Shown piece after piece: positions 18,566 to 29,290 of a DNA stretch of 64,000 nucleotides. Source of the stretch: Wenyingzhuangia gilva (GTDB lineage Bacteria; Bacteroidota; Bacteroidia; Flavobacteriales; Flavobacteriaceae). The notes below the pieces were generated by a model. It had not been told where the DNA came from and ran no database searches. It saw only the letters and a program-made list of their open reading frames with translations. The first letter of the stretch is position 1. Each line of letters opens with the position of its first letter. The DNA is taken from NCBI RefSeq assembly GCF_030519655.1, contig NZ_JAUMIT010000006.1:1-64000 (forward strand). Direction: 5' to 3'. Position numbers and translations under genes: made by a program.

Positions 18566-21500
18566 GTGGTTGCCCTACTACTTTTGCTAGTTATTTCCTT
18601 GCAATTTGGTAAAACACAACTATTGATTACCGAGCGTATTTTTAAATATTTAGAAGATGATTTTGATGTTTCTTTTCAAGTAGAAGCTATTAAAATTAAT
18701 CCTTTTGGAGAGTTTGAAATCCATAACTTTATAATTAGAGATCATCATCAAGATACTTTAATTTACGCTCAAGATACCAAAGGTAGATTGGTAGATTTAC
18801 ATAATCTTAAAAATAAAATTCTTTCTTTTGCTGATGTAGAAGTTATTAATGGAGGTGTGAATGATATTATTTATCCAGGAGAAGATTCAGGAAGTTTAAG
18901 CATTTTTTCTTCTAAGTTTGGTAAAAGCAAAAAAGGTTCTAAACCTTTGGTGTTAAAATTTAATGAAGTTTTAACCACCAATTTAGGATACTCGTTAACC
19001 AAGAATGATGATTATGTTGTTGATTTTAACAAAGTATCGGGTCATATAAAAACATTAAAAATTAATGGTCCTGACGTAGAAGTATTAACGGACTCGTTAA
19101 GTTTTGAAGATGTTTATAAAATAAAATATCAAAAACTAGAAACAGATTTTAAATATTCTCTGTCGAAAATGAGTTTTGATAAAACCCATATTCTTACAGA
19201 TCATTCAGATTTATATTTAGATGTAGTGTTTAGTTATACCCCATCTGACTTTTCAGATTTTGTGTCAAAAGTAAATTTAAAAGGTGCTGTTCATCATGGA
19301 GAAGTTTCTTTAGAAGATATTGATAAAATTTATCCTCATTTTAATCATTACGAAAAAATAGATATTAGTTCAAAAGTTGAAGGAACACTAAATAATTTAA
19401 GATTGACCGATGCTAAAATGATTTCTAGAAATGAATCTTTAATTTTAGAAGGAGATTTGTTTTTAAAAAACAGTATTGATGATAGAGAGAATTTAAGGTT
19501 TAGAATTAAAAACGGAAATGTTGATTTAGTTCCAGAATATTTAAAAAAAATTGTTCCAGATCTTTATACTAGCAGTTTGCCAGAGGATTATGTAGGAATT
19601 AAAAAGTTAAATTTTCTTGGAGATTTAGAGGTAAGCTTAAAAAAATTAATTGTTAAAGGATTGGCTAAAACCAATATAGGAAACATTAATTTAGATGGTT
19701 TTATTAACAAACTTGATACACCTGATAAATACTTAGATGTATTAGTTTCTGATGGTTTTGTTCCGGAATTAAAACAAATTGAAGGATTAAAAAACATTAA
19801 ATTTAAAGGAAAAGTAAAAGGAAATATAAGTCAAAAAAACCTAGATGTAAATGCAAAATTAGATTTTAGGAATTTGATGTATAAAAAACTAAAATTATCA
19901 AAATCAAACATAGATTTTCACATAGATAAAAATTCCTTTATTGCAGATTTTGAATCAAAAGACACTTTGCTAACATTTAAAACCAAAATCACTCAAAATA
20001 AAATCAATAAAAAAGAGGAATACAATTTTGATTTAGAAGTTACCAAAGCTAGGATAAGCGATCTTTTTCCAGAAGGGAATCACTATCAAAAAAATGTTAC
20101 AGGTTCTGGTCAATTGACATTAATAAACAAACCAAACGAATTTTCTGTAAAAGGTTTAATTTCAGGATTGTATGTGGAAACGCCAAAAGATTCGCTAAAG
20201 TTAAGCGATATGAAAGTATCGTTACAGTCTAATGGTAAAAACAAAAATATTCTTATAGAGTCAAAAGACATTCTAAGTTTAGAAGGGGAAGGAGAATTTA
20301 ATTTTGAAGATTTAAAAGTATTGGCAGAAAATGCACTTTACAAATTTATTCCAGGAACCTTAATTAGATCAGAAATAGCTAACCAAACATTGGTTTTTAA
20401 AATGCAAGTTTATCCAACTATTGTAAAGGTTTTTACAGATCAGTTTTGGTTAGATAATAATTTAACCATGTCTGGAGTATTAGATGCCAAAGGAGATAAA
20501 GGAGCTATTTACGCCAAAGTTCCATCTATTAGTTCAAAAGATTTAAAAGTTGATAATCTTGAGGTAACATTAGACAATTCAAATCTATGGATTAATTCTA
20601 ATATTTCTATTCAGAAATTTAAATTTAAAAAACAAATTTACGAAGATTTATCTCTTTTAGGTAAAAAGGTAAATGATACACTTTTTGTTAGATCTAATTT
20701 TCAAAGTGATAAAATTAACAACCGAGCAGTATTTTATTTAACAACAGAAGATAAAGCAGTTTCTTTAGGAATTGAAAGTGTTTATTTTAAGTATTTAAAT
20801 TCCTTGTGGGTTAACTTAGAAAATAAACGAAACAAAATACATTATAATTACGAAACAGGAGATTGGGCATTTCACGAAATTTCTTTTGCCAACGGAGAGC
20901 AAGAGTTTGAGTTTGATGGAACGGTAAAAAAAGACCATTCAAAAAACTTAAAGCTAACTTTAAAAAATATCAATTTAGAAGAAAATCTTCCAAGTATTGA
21001 TAGTTTAAATGTTGGAGGAATAGCCAGTGGAGAAGTGTTTTTTAAAGAAAAAAACACCTTGTTAAAACCTAATGGTTCTTTAAAAGTAGAAAAGTTAAAA
21101 ATCAATGGAATTGATTATGGAAACTTGGTAACGAGCATTGATCCTAATGATAAAAAATTAGGATATAATTTAAACTTTAATATTAGTAATCAAGATACTC
21201 AAAATATTGATGCTAGTGGAGAAATTATAGTAGATGAAAACAATTTTGGAGATTCTAAAATTGATTTAAAAGTGAATTTAAACAACTTAAGACTAGCCTC
21301 TTTAAGTCCTCTTGGACGAAATGTACTTTCGGCCATTAGAGGAAAAGCCAAAGGAAGTTTTACGGTAATCGGAAGTTTAAATGATTTTAATAGTTATGGA
21401 ACTATTGATTTAAAAGGAGCAGGATTAAAATTTCCTTATTTAAACGTAGATTATAATTTTGTAGGTGATACAAAAATAGGCATTCAAGGAAAGAAATTTG

Positions 21501-22924
21501 TCTTTAATAAAATAGCTCTAAAAGATGCTATTTATAATACAGACGGGATTTTAGAAGGGGAAATTAATTACGATAAATACAACAATTGGAATTTAGATTT
21601 AAAAATTGATAGTAAGAATTTATTGGTTTTAAATACGGAACAAGAAGAAGATTCTAAATATTACGGAACTGCTTTTATGGACGGATTTGCCACAATTATT
21701 GGACCTACTACAGATTTAGCTATTAATGTATCAGGAACTACTTTGCCAAACACAAAATTTGTGCTTCCTATTAGCGATGTAAAGCAGGTTGAAAGCAATA
21801 GGTTTATTTACTTTAAAGAATCTGAAACAGATGAAGAATCAGAAGTAATTAATACGGGGACTATAGGAGGAATTACAGTTACATTAAATTTAGATATTAC
21901 CAAAGACGCTTTGGGAGAAGTGGTTATTGATCAAACCTCAGGGAGTTCACTACAAGGTAGAACTGATGGAAGATTGTTGATTGACATAGACAAATTGTTT
22001 AACATTAGAATGTATGGCGATTTGGTGGTAGATGAAGGGCTCTATAATTTTAGATATGGTGGTTTTGTAAACAAACCTTTTGTGGTAAAAAAAGGTGGAA
22101 CCGTATCGTGGAATGGAGATCCTTATAAAGCTGAATTAAACATAGAAGCGATTCATCATGTAAAGGCAAATCCAAAAGTACTTTTAGAAAGTTTAACTGT
22201 AAACCGAAAAATAGATGTTGATTTAATTACCAAGGTTACAGGAGAATTATTTAATTCTAATCAAGAATTTATCATCACCATTCCCAATGCCAGTTCAACT
22301 GTTTCTTCAGAGTTAGATTTTAAATTAAATATTGATGAGAATTCTAAAATGAGACAGTTTTTTTCACTATTGGTAACCAAGAATTTTTATGATGAAAACA
22401 ACATCAACAATACAAGTTCTGTAATTACCAATACTACGTCTGAAATTATTTCAAATGCAGTAACTCAAATTTTTAATAAAGAAGAAGATAAGTTTCATAT
22501 TAATTTTGGTTATACCTCAGGAGAAACCTCTAATGTAGAAGATCTGGCTATAGATGATCAAATTGATATTGGAGTGGCTACAGAAATTAATGATAGGGTT
22601 TTAATTAATGGTAAGTTAGGAGTACCCGTAGGAACAAAAACACAAACGGCAGTTGTTGGAGAGGTAAAAATTGAATTTTTGATAAACAAAGACGGTTCTT
22701 TACGTTCTTCAGTTTTTAATAGACAAAATGAAATTCAATATTCTGAAGAAGAACAGGGGTATACCCAAGGAATAGGATTAAGTTATCAGATAGATTTTAA
22801 TAATTTAACCGAAATGTTACAAAAAATAGGACTTAAACAGAAGAAGAAAGAAAAGGCTAAAAAAGAAGAAGAATTTGAAATTACAGATGATAAATTGTTC
22901 TATATACTGCCAGATTTACTATAA
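18566..22924 (+). CDS. tamB: TamB-like translocation/assembly module protein (AsmA/DUF490 family)
   Basis: This 1452-residue protein has an N-terminal membrane anchor and a long periplasmic beta-rich rod with repeats typical of the AsmA/TamB superfamily. The C-terminal third has the TamB (DUF490) domain, with IRMYGDLVVDEGLYNFRYGG and the final LSYQIDFNN strand. Such proteins bridge inner and outer membranes and move lipids or help barrel proteins assemble. The first standard start codon is the GTG at 18566, used here, but it falls inside the membrane segment. The frame is open back to 18500 and contains no ATG, GTG or TTG there; reading from an ATA at 18524 would give IKTIIKILGRFLLAVV, a normal basic-then-hydrophobic anchor. 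The true start is therefore uncertain. Confidence 0.88.
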   Translation: MVALLLLLVISLQFGKTQLLITERIFKYLEDDFDVSFQVEAIKINPFGEFEIHNFIIRDHHQDTLIYAQDTKGRLVDLHNLKNKILSFADVEVINGGVNDIIYPGEDSGSLSIFSSKFGKSKKGSKPLVLKFNEVLTTNLGYSLTKNDDYVVDFNKVSGHIKTLKINGPDVEVLTDSLSFEDVYKIKYQKLETDFKYSLSKMSFDKTHILTDHSDLYLDVVFSYTPSDFSDFVSKVNLKGAVHHGEVSLEDIDKIYPHFNHYEKIDISSKVEGTLNNLRLTDAKMISRNESLILEGDLFLKNSIDDRENLRFRIKNGNVDLVPEYLKKIVPDLYTSSLPEDYVGIKKLNFLGDLEVSLKKLIVKGLAKTNIGNINLDGFINKLDTPDKYLDVLVSDGFVPELKQIEGLKNIKFKGKVKGNISQKNLDVNAKLDFRNLMYKKLKLSKSNIDFHIDKNSFIADFESKDTLLTFKTKITQNKINKKEEYNFDLEVTKARISDLFPEGNHYQKNVTGSGQLTLINKPNEFSVKGLISGLYVETPKDSLKLSDMKVSLQSNGKNKNILIESKDILSLEGEGEFNFEDLKVLAENALYKFIPGTLIRSEIANQTLVFKMQVYPTIVKVFTDQFWLDNNLTMSGVLDAKGDKGAIYAKVPSISSKDLKVDNLEVTLDNSNLWINSNISIQKFKFKKQIYEDLSLLGKKVNDTLFVRSNFQSDKINNRAVFYLTTEDKAVSLGIESVYFKYLNSLWVNLENKRNKIHYNYETGDWAFHEISFANGEQEFEFDGTVKKDHSKNLKLTLKNINLEENLPSIDSLNVGGIASGEVFFKEKNTLLKPNGSLKVEKLKINGIDYGNLVTSIDPNDKKLGYNLNFNISNQDTQNIDASGEIIVDENNFGDSKIDLKVNLNNLRLASLSPLGRNVLSAIRGKAKGSFTVIGSLNDFNSYGTIDLKGAGLKFPYLNVDYNFVGDTKIGIQGKKFVFNKIALKDAIYNTDGILEGEINYDKYNNWNLDLKIDSKNLLVLNTEQEEDSKYYGTAFMDGFATIIGPTTDLAINVSGTTLPNTKFVLPISDVKQVESNRFIYFKESETDEESEVINTGTIGGITVTLNLDITKDALGEVVIDQTSGSSLQGRTDGRLLIDIDKLFNIRMYGDLVVDEGLYNFRYGGFVNKPFVVKKGGTVSWNGDPYKAELNIEAIHHVKANPKVLLESLTVNRKIDVDLITKVTGELFNSNQEFIITIPNASSTVSSELDFKLNIDENSKMRQFFSLLVTKNFYDENNINNTSSVITNTTSEIISNAVTQIFNKEEDKFHINFGYTSGETSNVEDLAIDDQIDIGVATEINDRVLINGKLGVPVGTKTQTAVVGEVKIEFLINKDGSLRSSVFNRQNEIQYSEEEQGYTQGIGLSYQIDFNNLTEMLQKIGLKQKKKEKAKKEEEFEITDDKLFYILPDLL

Positions 22925-22966
22925 AAGTCATATTTTTATCGACCTAATAAAACTTAACTCAAAAAA

Positions 22967-23875
22967 ATGAATACATATACTTTGGTAGTGCTAGCTGCCG
23001 GAATGGGAAGCCGTTACGGTGGATTAAAGCAAATGGATACCATGTCTGAGGAAGGAGATACTATTATAGATTTTTCTATATATGATGCCATACAAGCAGG
23101 ATTTACAAAAGTTGTATTTATTGTAAGAGAAGATTTTATAAAGCAATTTAAAGACATTTTTGATAAAAAATTAGCAGGAAAAATAGAGGTAGCCTATGTA
23201 TGTCAAGAAATAGATAAAGTTCCAGCTGGCTACCCAATACATCCAGAAAGATCAAAACCATGGGGAACAGGTCATGCTTTATTAATGGCTAAAGATGTAG
23301 TAAAAGATAATTTTATAGTTATTAATGGTGATGATTTTTACAGCAGAGAAGCTTTTAAAAGTATTATAGGAGAGTTATCGACATTAGATAAAAATTCCTA
23401 CAATATGTGTATGGTAGGCTATAGTTTAGACAAAACAATTTCAGACAATGGATATGTTTCTAGAGGTCAATGCTATGTGAATGAGAACCATGAGTTAACA
23501 GACGTAATAGAAAGAACTCACATAGAAAAAGTAGGAGAGAACATCATTAGAAAAGATGACGAAGGAAATTCGATAATTATGAAGGATGATACTATTGTTT
23601 CTATGAATTTTTGGGGATTTACACCAAAGTTTTTAGAAATTTTAGAGCAGGATTTTGAATATTTTATGAATGAAAGATCTGCTGAATTAAAAAGTGAATT
23701 CTTTATTCCTACAGTAGTTAGTAACGTAATACATGCTAATAGAGGAGTTGTAAAAGTACTAACCTCGGAGGCAAAATGGTATGGAGTAACTTATGCTGAA
23801 GACAAGCCTGTAGTTACAAAAGCCATTACAGAATTAAAGGAAAAAGGAGTTTATCCTAAACACCTTTGGTCTTAG
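22967..23875 (+). CDS. Sugar-phosphate nucleotidyltransferase family protein
   Basis: This 302-residue protein has the GT-A-like nucleotidyltransferase fold. The N-terminal signature VVLAAGMGSRYGGLKQMD binds the nucleotide triphosphate, and FIVINGDDFYSREAF holds the metal-binding aspartate pair. It most resembles enzymes that make UDP- or dTDP-sugars from sugar 1-phosphates, but the substrate cannot be read from sequence. The CDS starts 42 nt after the TamB-like gene and may belong to the same transcript; a near-consensus -7 box (TATTTTTA) lies in the gap. It is followed by about 160 nt without a gene before pfkA. Confidence 0.82.
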   Translation: MNTYTLVVLAAGMGSRYGGLKQMDTMSEEGDTIIDFSIYDAIQAGFTKVVFIVREDFIKQFKDIFDKKLAGKIEVAYVCQEIDKVPAGYPIHPERSKPWGTGHALLMAKDVVKDNFIVINGDDFYSREAFKSIIGELSTLDKNSYNMCMVGYSLDKTISDNGYVSRGQCYVNENHELTDVIERTHIEKVGENIIRKDDEGNSIIMKDDTIVSMNFWGFTPKFLEILEQDFEYFMNERSAELKSEFFIPTVVSNVIHANRGVVKVLTSEAKWYGVTYAEDKPVVTKAITELKEKGVYPKHLWS

Positions 23876-24032
23876 AAAATAAGAATTATTTAATATAAAA
23901 GGAGTTGCTATTAAAAAGACTTTTTTAACTTTAAAAACTACAAAAATGCTCTATATCGTTTTCGTATTTAAATCTCAGCAAAGTTAATCAAGCCTGAATA
24001 ATTACTACTTTTATGCATTATAAAATAATAAT

Positions 24033-25019
24033 ATGAGTACTAAAGTAACTAAAATAGCCGTAATGACTTCTGGAGGTGATGCTCCAGGTATGAATGCTGC
24101 GGTAAGAGCTGTTGTAAGAGCCTGTGTATTTAACAATATTGAATGTATGGGGGTTTTAAGAGGTTATCAAGGTTTGATAGATAACGAATTAATTCCTTTA
24201 GACTCTAGAAGTGTTAGAAATACTATTAGTAGAGGAGGTACTTTTTTGCAAACAGCACGTTCTGCAGCGTTTAGAACTCCTGAAGGTAGAGAGCAAGCTT
24301 ATAAAAACTTTAAAGCAAACGGATTAGATGCTTTGATTGTTATTGGAGGTGATGGTTCTTTTACAGGAGGGATGATCTTTAATAAAGAATTTAAAGTTCC
24401 TGTCATTGGAATTCCTGGTACTATTGATAATGATATTTATGGAACTCAATTTACCTTAGGGTACGATACGGCTTTGAACACAGTTGTAGAAGCGATTGAT
24501 AAAATTAGAGATACTGCATCTTCTCACAACAGATTGTTTTTTGTTGAAGTAATGGGACGTGATGCTGGATTTATTGCATTAAATGCAGGTATTGGAGCTG
24601 GAGCCGAAGAAATTTTAATTCCTGAGGAAAATTTAGGAATTGAAAGGTTGGTAGAGTCTTTAGAGAATAGTAAAAAATCTGGAAAAACATCAAGTATTGT
24701 TGTCGTTGCTGAAGGAGATAAGACAGGAAAAGGAGTTTTTGAATTAAAGGACTATGTTGAGAAAAATATGCCTGAATACGATGTACGTGTATCTGTATTA
24801 GGTCACATGCAAAGAGGAGGTTCTCCATCATGTTTTGATAGAGTATTGGCTGGTAGATTAGGAGTAAAAGCTGTAGATTTATTGTTAGGAGGACAATCAA
24901 ACTTAATGGTTGGTATTAACAACAACGAAATTACGGCCATCAATTTAGAAAAAGCAGTAAAATTACACCACGATATTAACATGGACTTGTTAAGAGTGGC
25001 AGATATATTAAGTATCTAA
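24033..25019 (+). CDS. pfkA: ATP-dependent 6-phosphofructokinase
   Basis: PfkA phosphorylates fructose 6-phosphate, the committing step of glycolysis. The 328-residue protein has the ATP site TSGGDAPGMNAAVRA near residue 15, the catalytic loop GIPGTIDNDI with its aspartates near residue 132, the substrate motif FFVEVMGRDAGFIAL, and GHMQRGGSPSCFDR near residue 258. The GGDGSFTGG motif has glycine at the position that tells ATP- from PPi-dependent enzymes, which supports ATP use. gap follows after 46 nt on the same strand, so the two form a glycolytic operon. Confidence 0.96.
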   Translation: MSTKVTKIAVMTSGGDAPGMNAAVRAVVRACVFNNIECMGVLRGYQGLIDNELIPLDSRSVRNTISRGGTFLQTARSAAFRTPEGREQAYKNFKANGLDALIVIGGDGSFTGGMIFNKEFKVPVIGIPGTIDNDIYGTQFTLGYDTALNTVVEAIDKIRDTASSHNRLFFVEVMGRDAGFIALNAGIGAGAEEILIPEENLGIERLVESLENSKKSGKTSSIVVVAEGDKTGKGVFELKDYVEKNMPEYDVRVSVLGHMQRGGSPSCFDRVLAGRLGVKAVDLLLGGQSNLMVGINNNEITAINLEKAVKLHHDINMDLLRVADILSI

Positions 25020-25059
25020 ACAAATTAAGAATAAACAAATTAATTAAATATATAATTAA

Positions 25060-26061
<1,002 letters not shown>

Positions 26062-26085
26062 GCATTAGATATACATTAAAAAAAG

Positions 26086-26118
26086 CCTCGTTTCTTAACA
26101 GAATCGAGGTTTTTTTAT
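26086..26118 (+). terminator. Intrinsic terminator after gap
   Basis: CCTCG at 26086-26090 pairs with CGAGG at 26105-26109, and TTCT with AGAA inside the hairpin. T7 follows. Confidence 0.85.
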
Positions 26119-26206
26119 GAATTGATTTATAACAGTTTTATCACTGAAAATTAATAGAGGTTTCTTTTTATAGAAATTGATATATTGCAAGTATAAATAT
26201 AGAATT

Positions 26207-26569
26207 ATGGAAATAGCAATTATAGCTCATGATGGAAAAAAAGCTGATATGGTTCAGTTTTTAATGGAGCATAAAGAATTATTAAAAGCAAAAGGAATCA
26301 ACTTGATTTCTACAGGTACTACAGGTTCAAAAGTAGAAGCTGCAGGATTAAATGTACATAGATTTTTATCTGGACCTTTAGGAGGTGATGCACAAATAGC
26401 AGCAAGAGTTGCAGAGGGAAAAACAGGAATGGTAATTTTCTTTAGAGATCCTTTAGAAAAGCATCCACATGAACCAGACATTTTTATGTTGATGCGTTTG
26501 TGTGATGTGTACAATGTACCTTTAGCAACCAATCCGGCTACGGCAGGTTTATTGATAAAATCAGTATAA
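26207..26569 (+). CDS. mgsA: Methylglyoxal synthase
   Basis: MgsA turns dihydroxyacetone phosphate into methylglyoxal and phosphate, a bypass used when sugar phosphates pile up. The 120-residue protein is at the short end of the family (E. coli 152). It has the N-terminal [14 protein letters not shown], the phosphate-binding [10 protein letters not shown] loop, [17 protein letters not shown] with the catalytic aspartate region, and the [15 protein letters not shown] signature. The ATG at 26207 fits the family start; an upstream in-frame ATG at 26177 adds an unlikely leader. It lies directly downstream of pfkA-gap but behind their terminator, so it probably has its own promoter. Confidence 0.94.
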   Translation: MEIAIIAHDGKKADMVQFLMEHKELLKAKGINLISTGTTGSKVEAAGLNVHRFLSGPLGGDAQIAARVAEGKTGMVIFFRDPLEKHPHEPDIFMLMRLCDVYNVPLATNPATAGLLIKSV

Positions 26570-26576
26570 CAAAAAA

Positions 26577-26602
26577 GCTCAGTTTTTAACTGAGCTTTTT
26601 TG
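26577..26602. terminator. Bidirectional terminator between mgsA and the PBP1A gene
   Basis: GCTCAGTT at 26577-26584 and AACTGAGC at 26588-26595 form the stem, with six A before and T6 after. It lies between two convergent stop codons. Confidence 0.88.
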
Positions 26603-28900
26603 TTATTCAATGCTATCTTTTTCTTCTTCTCCTTCTTCTCCTTCTTCTCCTTCTTCTTCTTTGTTACCACCAAAGAGTCTCGTAAAAAAGTTCCCTTTCT
26701 TCTTTTTCTTTTTATCAAAAAGATCAAATATTTTTTCAAAGGTGTTTTCTTCTCTATAGAATTCACAATCACAACTACTTAGAATATCTTCATCAAATGC
26801 TGGAAACCCTGCCGATAACTGTTGGTTGATATTTGTATCTTCATAGTTTTTAGAGACGATGCCACCAATAATTGGCAAAGCAGCTACAGAGCCACCACCT
26901 ATTTTTGAAGGTAAATGGATGCTAGGATATTTACAACCTACCCATGAACCAATAATAATGTCAGAATTAAAACCGATAAACCAAGAATCACTATAATCTT
27001 GTGAGGTTCCTGTTTTTCCTGCCCAATCTCCTTTAGCTCCGTATTGAGATTTTAATCTAACAGCTGTTCCTTTATCAACCACACCTTTTAGTAAAAGTTG
27101 CATGGTTTCCATGGTTTTTATATCTAAAACAGGTTCTTTTTCTTCTTGACTATCTTTGTGCTGATAAATAATATTCCCTTTTGCATCTTTAATTGCAGTG
27201 ATATAATATGGATCTACTTTGTATCCTCTAGTCGCAAAAGGAATATAGGCGTGAACAATGGTTTGTAATGAATAATTAGTTGTTCCTAAAGCTGTTGAAG
27301 GGACTCTTTTTAATTCTTTATCTAATCCTAATGCGCTAGCAGTTTCTTGCAATTTATCAGCTCCTACTTTAAAATAAGTAGCTACGGTAGGTACATTTAC
27401 ACTTTTGGCTAAAGCTCCTACCATAGTGTAATATCCTCCATCTGAATGATCGTAGTTTTCAGGTTTCCAATCGTCATAATCCGTGTAGGTTTTTACTTCG
27501 TTGTTAATCCAATCACAAGGTTTTTCACCGTCTTCTAAAGCAGCTGTGTAAACAATAGGTTTAAAAGTAGAGGCTACTTGTCTTTCGCTAGTAATTAAGT
27601 TGTAGGGTAAAAATTCAAAATTATTTCCTCCTACGTAAATTTCTACGGCACCATTGTGAGTATTCACCCCATAAATAGCAGTATTAATCATTTTAAGATA
27701 ATGACCAATAGAATCTAATTCTGAGTAATTGTTGTCTTTGTCTTCCCAGTTAAATATTAATCTTTTTTGTTTGATGTTACTACTATCTTTAATAGCAGCA
27801 TTACTCAATCCAGCATTTTTATAACGCTTGTATTTTCTTGTTTGTTGCCATTCTTTCTGAATAATATTTTGGATGTTCTTTTTGTATTTAAGAATATTCC
27901 AATAGGAGTCCATTGATTTTTGCAATTTAATCAAGTGAGCTTTTCTTGTTTCTAAAGCAGTTTCTTGTAAAGCAGAAACTAATGTGGTCTCAATAATCAA
28001 TCCATCATTTTCTATTTCCCATGCACTACCATCTTTCTTCTCAAAGTCTTTTAAAATTAGATCTGCCTTGCTTCTTACTTGTTTTAAAAAATACCCATTT
28101 GGATTTTCTATCACCAAGTTACTGTACTGAATGTTTACAGAATCTTTGCTGTGTTTTAAATACTCATCATCATTTAAAAAACCTGCTTTTTTCATTTGAA
28201 ACAAAACGGTGTTTCTTCTTTTAAAAGCATGATCTGGGTGTTGTCTAGGGTTGTAATAAGTGTTGGCTTTTAACATCCCAACCAAAATAGCGGATTGTTC
28301 TAGATTAAGTTTGTTTACAGGAACTGAAAAATAACGTTGTGAAGCAGATTCAATTCCATAGACACCTTCTCCAAAAGGTACAGTATTAAAGTAAAGAGAT
28401 AAGATTTCTTGTTTGGTGTAAATAGACTCTAATCGGTTGGCTAAAATAGCCTCTTTGGTCTTGTTTACAGGCATTGAAAGTATCCCAAAATCTTTTCTTT
28501 TAAATAAATTTTTTGCCAATTGTTGAGAGATGGTACTACCTCCACCAGATGAAGCATCTCCTAATAATATTGTTTTAAACAAAACCCTAAGCATAGCCAC
28601 TTTATCTATACCATTGTGTTCGTAAAAACGAGCATCTTCAGTAGCAATTAAAGCATTGATTAAGTTTTTAGGTAATTTTTTAAAAGCCACATTGGTTCTA
28701 TTGGTATGAAAAAATTTACCAATAATTTTATCATCAGCACTATAAACCACACTGGCTTGTGCTTGTTTAATTTCTGTTAATTCTTGTTTGTTAGCAATAG
28801 GTCCAAAAGCTCCAATGTAAACCAGTCCTATAAAACTGGCAATTCCCAAGGCTCCTAAAAAAACACTAAAAACAATAAAAATGATGAGTTTACGTATCAT
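26603..28900 (-). CDS. Bifunctional penicillin-binding protein 1A (glycosyltransferase/transpeptidase)
   Basis: This 765-residue class A PBP polymerises and cross-links peptidoglycan in the periplasm. After one N-terminal membrane helix (residues 5-30), the GT51 domain shows the catalytic motif ATEDARFYEHNGID and GGSTISQQLAKNLF. The transpeptidase domain has Ser444 in VASTFKP (SxxK), SVN as the second motif, and KTGTS as the third. The C-terminal tail is acidic and of low complexity, with repeated Gly-Glu-Glu units encoded by a 9-bp tandem repeat at about 26621-26662. It is the last gene of a tight operon truA-ABC exporter-ridA-PBP, 9 nt after ridA. Confidence 0.94.
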   Translation of the reverse strand: MIRKLIIFIVFSVFLGALGIASFIGLVYIGAFGPIANKQELTEIKQAQASVVYSADDKIIGKFFHTNRTNVAFKKLPKNLINALIATEDARFYEHNGIDKVAMLRVLFKTILLGDASSGGGSTISQQLAKNLFKRKDFGILSMPVNKTKEAILANRLESIYTKQEILSLYFNTVPFGEGVYGIESASQRYFSVPVNKLNLEQSAILVGMLKANTYYNPRQHPDHAFKRRNTVLFQMKKAGFLNDDEYLKHSKDSVNIQYSNLVIENPNGYFLKQVRSKADLILKDFEKKDGSAWEIENDGLIIETTLVSALQETALETRKAHLIKLQKSMDSYWNILKYKKNIQNIIQKEWQQTRKYKRYKNAGLSNAAIKDSSNIKQKRLIFNWEDKDNNYSELDSIGHYLKMINTAIYGVNTHNGAVEIYVGGNNFEFLPYNLITSERQVASTFKPIVYTAALEDGEKPCDWINNEVKTYTDYDDWKPENYDHSDGGYYTMVGALAKSVNVPTVATYFKVGADKLQETASALGLDKELKRVPSTALGTTNYSLQTIVHAYIPFATRGYKVDPYYITAIKDAKGNIIYQHKDSQEEKEPVLDIKTMETMQLLLKGVVDKGTAVRLKSQYGAKGDWAGKTGTSQDYSDSWFIGFNSDIIIGSWVGCKYPSIHLPSKIGGGSVAALPIIGGIVSKNYEDTNINQQLSAGFPAFDEDILSSCDCEFYREENTFEKIFDLFDKKKKKKGNFFTRLFGGNKEEEGEEGEEGEEEKDSIE
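26621..26662. repeat. 9-bp tandem repeat in the 3' end of the PBP1A gene
   Basis: The unit CTTCTTCTC, with small variations, repeats about four times. On the minus strand it encodes Glu/Gly units near the C-terminus, 15 codons before the stop. Unit loss or gain would keep the frame. Confidence 0.75.
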
Positions 28901-28909
28901 GTTGGTTGT

Positions 28910-29290
28910 TTATATATGTGCAATTACAGATATTTCAACAGATACATTTTTAGGTAATTTGGATACTTCTACACATTCTCTGGCGGGAGCTGTCATTTCA
29001 TTAAAATAGGTAGCGTATACTTTATTCACATCTGCAAAATCATCCATATTAGCTAAAAATATTGAAGCTTTTACGACATTTTCAAAAGTAGCACCAGCTT
29101 CTAATAAAATTGCTTTGATGTTTTTCATGACTTGATTTGTTTCAGCTTGAATATCTTCTGTCACAAAACTTCCCGTTTTAGGATCTATAGCAATTTGACC
29201 GGAAACATATAAAATTCCGTTAATAGCTACAGCTTGGTTGTAAGGTCCTACAGGTGCAGGTGCATTTACGGTTTGAAATATCTTTTTCAT
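28910..29290 (-). CDS. RidA family protein (reactive enamine/imine deaminase)
   Basis: RidA proteins hydrolyse reactive 2-aminoacrylate and related enamines formed by PLP enzymes. The 126-residue protein has the typical trimer fold sequence: PAPVGPYNQAV near the start, LYVSGQIAIDP, and the conserved arginine and glutamate of ARECVEVSKLPKNVSVEISVIA near the C-terminus. That arginine binds the carboxylate in characterised family members. It overlaps the upstream ABC exporter stop by one base and is 9 nt before the PBP gene, so it is translationally close to both. Confidence 0.92.
   Translation of the reverse strand: MKKIFQTVNAPAPVGPYNQAVAINGILYVSGQIAIDPKTGSFVTEDIQAETNQVMKNIKAILLEAGATFENVVKASIFLANMDDFADVNKVYATYFNEMTAPARECVEVSKLPKNVSVEISVIAHI

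Noticed and set aside
26254-26772. Long minus-strand frame across mgsA and the PBP1A 3' end
   Set aside because: It overlaps two well-supported genes, and its lysine/glutamate-rich part comes from the repeat; it is a shadow frame.
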